Source: an uncultured Bacilli bacterium
GTDB lineage: Bacteria; Bacillota_I; Bacilli_A; RF39; UBA660
Direction of reading: 5' to 3'
Assembly: GCA_947629195.1 (NCBI GenBank)
Contig: CANRCS010000026.1
Coordinates: 1 to 10,586 of the forward strand
Length of the DNA: 10,586 nucleotides
In this document: positions 7,499 to 10,586 of the stretch, in pieces
Layout of the letters: each line of letters opens with the position of its first letter
Position numbering within the stretch: the first letter of the stretch is position 1
Program-made: the position numbers and the translations under genes
The notes under the pieces: model-generated
Databases searched by the model: none
The model's input: the letters and a program-made list of their open reading frames with translations, nothing else
Told to the model about the DNA's origin: nothing

Positions 7499-7516
7499 TA
7501 GTGTATATGCTAGAAT
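7488..7516 (+). promoter_or_regulatory. sigma-A promoter of the 3D-domain gene
   Basis: TTGACT (7488-7493), a 17-base spacer and TAGAAT (7511-7516), with TGC directly before the -10 box (extended -10). The -35 box is inside the last codons of tatD, whose stop codon is at 7496-7498. Transcription would start near 7523 and place the AAGAGGTGA ribosome binding site early in the leader. Confidence 0.75.
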
Positions 7517-7542
7517 ATTAACTCGTATTAAGAGGTGAAAAG

Positions 7543-8190
7543 ATGAAAATTCGACTGCCCAAGAAATTGGGAATAGTTACTAAAGTTTCAGTAATTGCAA
7601 CCTTTGCAATATACGCTTCCTTAACGAGCAAAATAGAAAAAGTTAGTTCATTAGGTGATACACAAGCAGATATTACACAAAATATTGTACCTTTTGAAAC
7701 TATTGAACAGTTAGATGAAAATTTGGATTTTATGGAAAGAAAAGTTGTTCAAACTGGTATTAACGGTTTAACAATAGAATATAACGGGGTTTCTATTGAA
7801 ATTCAAAAACCACAAACACAAATTATAGCGGTTGGCAAGAGTTTTATTGATAGTTTTACTGCTTCAATAACTGGATATGGACCCGATTGTTATGGATGTA
7901 GTGGTAAAGTTAGTTCTGGACAAGATGTAAGGAATGGAAATATTTATTATGAAGATTCAAAATATGGAAAACTAAGAATAATAGCAGCAGATAATAAATA
8001 TCCATTTGGTTCTATTTTTAGAATTTCAAATAGTAATGCATTAGTTGAGCCTACTCTAGCAATAGTTCTTGATAGAGGAGGAGCAATTAAGGGGAACAAA
8101 ATTGACTTATTATATGAAAGTCAAAGTTCAATACCTAATAATGTAACTCAAAAGGATATTACAATAGATGTAGTAAGATTAGGTTGGTAA
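7543..8190 (+). CDS. secreted or membrane-anchored 3D-domain protein (YabE-related)
   Basis: Predicted cell-wall-active protein. Residues 1-8 are basic and about 9-27 are hydrophobic, giving a signal peptide or N-terminal anchor. Residues about 35-100 show no domain I recognise. The C-terminal half (about 105-215) is a 3D domain, named for three conserved aspartates: D150 (AADNKYPFG), D177 (LDRGGAIKGN) and D188 (KIDLL). A CYGC pair (C116, C119) lies near the domain start, as in many 3D proteins. The fold is a double-psi barrel related to MltA lytic transglycosylases, so peptidoglycan cleavage is likely but not shown. YabE holds the same place between tatD and ksgA in B. subtilis, but has DUF348 and G5 domains that are absent here; the protein is 215 residues. 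The start follows AAGAGGTGA at good spacing. It has its own promoter and terminator. Confidence 0.88.
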   Translation: MKIRLPKKLGIVTKVSVIATFAIYASLTSKIEKVSSLGDTQADITQNIVPFETIEQLDENLDFMERKVVQTGINGLTIEYNGVSIEIQKPQTQIIAVGKSFIDSFTASITGYGPDCYGCSGKVSSGQDVRNGNIYYEDSKYGKLRIIAADNKYPFGSIFRISNSNALVEPTLAIVLDRGGAIKGNKIDLLYESQSSIPNNVTQKDITIDVVRLGW

Positions 8191-8215
8191 AGACTAGAAA
8201 TAGTCTTTTCTTTTG
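8189..8215 (+). terminator. intrinsic terminator after the 3D-domain gene
   Basis: AAAGACTA (8189-8196), loop GAAA, TAGTCTTT (8201-8208), then TTCTTTTGTTT. The eight-pair stem uses the last two bases of the stop codon as its first bases. It separates this gene from rsmA. Confidence 0.8.
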
Positions 8216-8216
8216 T

Positions 8217-8245
8217 TTGATATATAATTCTTAATAATGTATAAT
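8217..8245 (+). promoter_or_regulatory. sigma-A promoter of rsmA
   Basis: TTGATA (8217-8222), a 17-base spacer and a perfect TATAAT (8240-8245), right after the preceding terminator. Transcription would begin near 8252, giving a leader of only about 15 bases that carries the ribosome binding site. Confidence 0.75.
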
Positions 8246-8266
8246 TTATATGAGATGAGGTATTTT

Positions 8267-9058
8267 ATGAATAAAGATTTTAATTTTAAAAAAAAATATG
8301 GTCAAAACTTTTTAAATGACAATAATATTTTAAATAATATAGTTAATTCAGTAGAAATTACTAAAGATGATTTAGTAATTGAAATTGGTCCAGGAGAAGG
8401 TGCTTTAACAAAAAAAATAATTGAAAAGACAAACAAGCTAATTTGTTTTGAAATAGATAAAGATTTGGATAAGTATTTGTCAAAATTTAAAGAGTTTGGT
8501 GTACAAATAGTTTATGGAGATTTTTTAGAACAAAATATAAATGAATACATTAAAAATATTGAATATGATAACTTGTATATAATTGCAAATTTACCATATT
8601 ACATAACAACGCCTATTATTACTAAAATTATCGAAGATAAAATACCATGTAAAAATTGTATATTTATGGTTCAAAAGGAAGTTGCAGATAGATTATCTGC
8701 TAATATATCAACTAAAGATTATAATTCATTAACAATATTTTTAAATTATTATTTTAAAATTAAAAAATTATTTGATGTTAGTAGAAATTGTTTTTATCCT
8801 AAACCAAATGTAGATAGTTCAGTAATATCATTAGAAAGATTATCTAATCCACCTGTAATTGTTAATGATGAAGAAAAATTTTTTAAATTAATAAAAGATT
8901 CATTTAAATACAAAAGAAAAAATTTAAAAAACAATTTAAAAGATTATAATCTAACAAAAGTAAATGAAGTATTAAACAAAAATAATATGGATTTAACGAT
9001 AAGAGCAGAAGCATTATCTATGGAAATATTTGCTCAGATTTCTAATAATTTAGAATAA
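8267..9058 (+). CDS. rsmA: 16S rRNA dimethyladenosine transferase RsmA (KsgA)
   Basis: SAM-dependent methyltransferase that dimethylates the two adjacent adenines in the 3' hairpin of 16S rRNA (A1518 and A1519, E. coli numbering) late in 30S assembly; its loss gives kasugamycin resistance. The 263-residue protein begins with the family signature FKKKYGQNFLND (7-18). It continues with the SAM-binding loop EIGPGEGALTKK (GPGEG 41-45) and the catalytic NLPYYITTP motif (NLPY 108-111), and ends in the usual helical domain. The frame could start at ATG 8237, but that codon overlaps the promoter -10 box. ATG 8267 has GATGAGG (8254-8260) at proper distance and starts just before the conserved region. 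In B. subtilis rnmV (RNase M5) precedes ksgA; here a terminator and a promoter take its place. Confidence 0.96.
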   Translation: MNKDFNFKKKYGQNFLNDNNILNNIVNSVEITKDDLVIEIGPGEGALTKKIIEKTNKLICFEIDKDLDKYLSKFKEFGVQIVYGDFLEQNINEYIKNIEYDNLYIIANLPYYITTPIITKIIEDKIPCKNCIFMVQKEVADRLSANISTKDYNSLTIFLNYYFKIKKLFDVSRNCFYPKPNVDSSVISLERLSNPPVIVNDEEKFFKLIKDSFKYKRKNLKNNLKDYNLTKVNEVLNKNNMDLTIRAEALSMEIFAQISNNLE

Positions 9059-9081
9059 TTCATCTTGAATACTCATATATT
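9053..9081 (+). promoter_or_regulatory. possible mother-cell (sigma-E or sigma-K type) promoter of yabG
   Basis: GAATAAT (9053-9059), a 14-base spacer and CATATATT (9074-9081) resemble the sigma-E pattern, whose -10 box (CATA...) is shared by sigma-K. The start site would fall at about 9087-9088, at the edge of the ribosome binding site, giving a very short leader. YabG is a sigma-K gene in B. subtilis. The match is suggestive only, given the AT-rich background. Confidence 0.3.
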
Positions 9082-9097
9082 TATATGGGTGATAGGG

Positions 9098-9889
9098 ATG
9101 AATTTTAATATTGGAGATTTGGTCACTAGAAAATCCTATAATAATGATACTATATTTAAAATTATAAGAATTGAAGATGATGTTGTATATTTAAAGGGAG
9201 TAACAGTGAGGTTATACGCAGATAGCAATGTAGATGATTTAAAACATTTTGACAATAAAGAAGAAGATGTAATTGAAAAAGATAATAGAAATTTTAAAGA
9301 TTTAAATATTGCTTCAAAGTTTAATAGAAATGAATATTTTTATCTTCCTGGAAAAATTCTTCATATTGATGGGGATAAAGAATACTTAGAAAGATGTTTA
9401 AAGTTTTATAAGGATTCTAATGTTTTAGCTTATGGAATTTATTCAAAAGAAGATGAAATATGTGAAAATATTCAAAAATATTTAGTAGATACTAATCCAG
9501 ATATAGTTGTAATTACAGGACATGATTCATATAACAAAAAAGGCGGAAATAAAAATAAAAGTTCTTCATACAGAAATAGTGAAAATTTTGTTAAAGCAAT
9601 AAAAGAAGCGAGAAAATATGAGAAGGCACATGATAAACTAATTATAATTGCAGGTGCATGCCAATCAAATTATGAAGAATTAATAAGAGCAGGCGCAAAT
9701 TTTGCATCAAGTCCTAAAAGAATTAATATACATGCGCTAGATCCTGCTATTATTGCTACTGCAATAGGTCTTTCTGATAAAAGTGAAGATATAGATTTAA
9801 TAGGGATTTTGACAAAAACAAAATATGGTCCAGATGGAATTGGTGGTATAAAAACAAAGGGAACTATGTATGTTGGATACCCTAGATAA
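9098..9889 (+). CDS. yabG: sporulation-specific protease YabG
   Basis: YabG is a mother-cell cysteine-type protease (peptidase family U57) that processes spore coat and morphogenetic proteins such as SpoIVA and SafA in B. subtilis, and cortex-lytic germination proteins in C. difficile. The 263-residue protein matches YabG along its length: MNFNIGDLVTRKSYNND at the N-terminus, FYLPGKILHIDGD, VVITGHDSY (H142), IAGACQS (C188), then the hallmark RAGANFASSPKRINIHALDP. I take H142 and C188 as the likely catalytic pair, by conservation only. The frame extends to a TTG at 9065 and a GTG at 9089; ATG 9098 fits the family N-terminus best, with GGGTGAT (9087-9093) before it. It is a firm sign of sporulation ancestry. 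Compared with about 290 residues in B. subtilis, the variable region after the N-terminal domain is shorter. veg follows after 9 bases. Confidence 0.96.
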   Translation: MNFNIGDLVTRKSYNNDTIFKIIRIEDDVVYLKGVTVRLYADSNVDDLKHFDNKEEDVIEKDNRNFKDLNIASKFNRNEYFYLPGKILHIDGDKEYLERCLKFYKDSNVLAYGIYSKEDEICENIQKYLVDTNPDIVVITGHDSYNKKGGNKNKSSSYRNSENFVKAIKEARKYEKAHDKLIIIAGACQSNYEELIRAGANFASSPKRINIHALDPAIIATAIGLSDKSEDIDLIGILTKTKYGPDGIGGIKTKGTMYVGYPR

Positions 9890-9898
9890 GGAGAAAAT

Positions 9899-10111
9899 AT
9901 GACAATTGAAAAAATCAAAAAAAATATAAGTGATAACTTAGGACATAAAGTTAGAGTAGTATTCAACACAGGTAGAAATAAAATAGAAGAATTTGATGCA
10001 GTAATAAAGGAGTCATACAATTTTATTTTTGTAGTAGAGACTAAAAATGAAAACAAATCATTTACATATTCAGATGTTTTAACACAAACTGTCGAATTAC
10101 ATTTTGAATAA
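9899..10111 (+). CDS. veg: Veg protein
   Basis: Small cytosolic protein of the Veg family, 70 residues. In B. subtilis Veg is abundant in growing cells and promotes biofilm gene expression by opposing SinR. Recognition rests on the conserved pattern: a start with IEKIKKNISDNLGHKV, then the GRNKIEEFDAVI region, and the family ending FTYSDVLTQTVELHF (compare the YSYADILTETVELTF ending in B. subtilis). The B. subtilis protein has about 16 further residues, which are missing here. ATG 9899 has TAAGGAGAA (9887-9895), which overlaps the yabG stop codon, so translation is closely coupled to yabG. I find no good vegetative promoter in the last 100 bases of yabG. After the gene there is a T-run near 10138-10147 but no convincing terminator stem. 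Confidence 0.9.
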   Translation: MTIEKIKKNISDNLGHKVRVVFNTGRNKIEEFDAVIKESYNFIFVVETKNENKSFTYSDVLTQTVELHFE

Positions 10112-10157
10112 TTATACAAATATTTAACAGTTTTTAACATTTTTTTTATTAAAATAA

Positions 10158-10186
10158 TTGCATTTTACCTCTCACTAATATATAAT
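10158..10186 (+). promoter_or_regulatory. sigma-A promoter of spoVG
   Basis: TTGCAT (10158-10163), a 17-base spacer and a perfect TATAAT (10181-10186). The start site would be near 10193. The sigma-H pattern (AGGA core) that drives spoVG in B. subtilis is not seen anywhere between veg and spoVG. Confidence 0.72.
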
Positions 10187-10194
10187 TTAGTTAT

Positions 10195-10214
10195 AAAGCA
10201 TAGTATTGTGCTTT
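10195..10214 (+). promoter_or_regulatory. 5' stem-loop in the spoVG leader
   Basis: AAAGCATA (10195-10202) pairs with TGTGCTTT (10207-10214) around the loop GTAT, with one G-U pair. It would begin within two or three bases of the predicted transcript start and end directly before the ribosome binding site GGAAGGAGAGG (10215-10225). Such 5'-terminal stem-loops can shield a message from 5'-dependent decay; that role is inferred. Confidence 0.55.
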
Positions 10215-10231
10215 GGAAGGAGAGGATTAAC

Positions 10232-10507
10232 TTGAAAATTACATCAGTAACAGTACGTAAAATGGAAAAAGAAAATTCACGTATGAAAGGAATCGCATCT
10301 GTATTATTAGACGACAGTTTTGCAGTTCATGATATTAGAATTATCGAAGGAGATAATGGTTTGTTTATAGCAATGCCTAGTAGAAAAACTCCAACAGGAG
10401 GATATAGAGATATTGCTCATCCAATTAATCCAGATGTTCGTAAAATGTTTGAAGATGCAATCTTAGAAGAATATAATAAAGAAGAAACTGAAGACAGTGA
10501 AGAATAA
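10232..10507 (+). CDS. spoVG: septation and sporulation regulator SpoVG
   Basis: SpoVG is a small nucleic-acid-binding regulator found across Bacillota. It is linked to asymmetric septation in B. subtilis and to DNA and RNA binding and virulence or capsule regulation in Staphylococcus, Listeria and Borrelia. The 91-residue protein has the family core: MKITSVTVRKMEKENSRMKG, FAVHDIRIIEGDNGLFIAMP, then SRKTPTGGYRDIAHPINPDVR. It ends in an acidic tail. The start is TTG 10232, directly after the strong GGAAGGAGAGG; the frame opens earlier at GTG 10208, but that lies within the leader hairpin. It has its own promoter and terminator, so it is probably transcribed alone. In B. subtilis it precedes glmU, whereas veg is several genes away. 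Confidence 0.96.
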   Translation: MKITSVTVRKMEKENSRMKGIASVLLDDSFAVHDIRIIEGDNGLFIAMPSRKTPTGGYRDIAHPINPDVRKMFEDAILEEYNKEETEDSEE

Positions 10508-10511
10508 AACT

Positions 10512-10550
10512 AAAGATGGATATTTTAATTAATATTCCATCTTTTTTCAT
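10512..10550 (+). terminator. intrinsic terminator after spoVG
   Basis: AAAGATGGATATT (10512-10524) pairs with AATAT plus CCATCTTT (10531-10535 and 10537-10544), with one bulged T and the loop TTAATT. A run of six T's ends at 10547. It starts four bases after the spoVG stop codon and is the strongest simple terminator in the window. Confidence 0.88.
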
Positions 10551-10586
10551 ATTATTTTTTTTACTTCATATACTTTATTAAAAGGA
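10551..10586 (+). other. start of the leader of a following gene, cut by the window end
   Basis: TATACT (10569-10574) with TTCATA (10546-10551) 17 bases upstream could be a weak promoter. The window ends in AAAAGGA, which would suit a ribosome binding site. In B. subtilis glmU follows spoVG, but nothing here identifies the next gene. Confidence 0.25.

Noticed and set aside
9809..9814. Perfect TTGACA in the yabG coding sequence as a veg promoter
   Set aside because: No -10-like hexamer occurs 15-19 bases downstream.
9670..10140. 156-codon - strand open frame over yabG and veg
   Set aside because: Both sense genes are firmly recognised, and the antisense product has no recognisable domain.
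10112..10157. Terminator after veg
   Set aside because: There is a T-run at about 10138-10147 but I could not build a stable stem before it; only AT-only pairings were found.

Overview
The window is a very AT-rich stretch of chromosome (by eye about a quarter G+C) in which every recognisable gene lies on the + strand. Gene content and order point to a Bacillota bacterium that forms endospores or descends from one. The genes pth, mfd, spoVT, metG, tatD, a 3D-domain protein, rsmA/ksgA, yabG, veg and spoVG are all members of the Bacillus subtilis metS-to-spoVT chromosomal neighbourhood. SpoVT and the coat protease YabG are sporulation-specific in known species. I cannot place it more precisely than a low-GC Bacilli or Clostridia lineage.

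Layout. (1) 31-3860: pth and mfd, 14 bases apart, translated from one message whose promoter lies upstream of the window. (2) 3875-4465: spoVT behind a good sigma-G-type promoter that overlaps an imperfect inverted repeat, a candidate autoregulatory operator. (3) 4455-6358: a sigma-A promoter whose -35 box sits in the end of spoVT, a methionine-type T-box riboswitch with its intrinsic terminator, then metG. (4) 6474-6662: an unrecognised 62-residue two-helix membrane protein, ended by a terminator whose downstream arm also carries the -35 box for tatD. (5) 6663-7498: tatD, with a short leader in which a perfect hairpin separates a strong Shine-Dalgarno sequence from the start codon. (6) 7488-8215: a short secreted or anchored 3D-domain cell-wall protein with its own promoter and terminator. 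(7) 8217-9058: rsmA (ksgA) with a near-consensus promoter. (8) 9053-10111: yabG and veg, 9 bases apart. (9) 10158-10550: spoVG with a sigma-A promoter, a 5' stem-loop and a strong terminator. The tail probably leads into another gene.

How they fit together. The set mixes translation upkeep (Pth, MetG, RsmA), DNA repair and quality control (Mfd, TatD), wall remodelling (3D protein) and sporulation or developmental regulation (SpoVT, YabG, Veg, SpoVG). Compared with B. subtilis the order is rearranged: pth-mfd-spoVT stands directly before metG. Fin, rnmV, sspF, ispE, purR and yabJ are not at their B. subtilis positions.

I found no mobile element, CRISPR array, tRNA or rRNA, and no evidence of an undescribed multi-gene system. 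The points most worth a second look are regulatory: the hairpin-bridged ribosome binding site of tatD, the terminator-promoter overlap before it, the inverted repeat at the spoVT promoter, the spoVG leader hairpin, and the small membrane protein.
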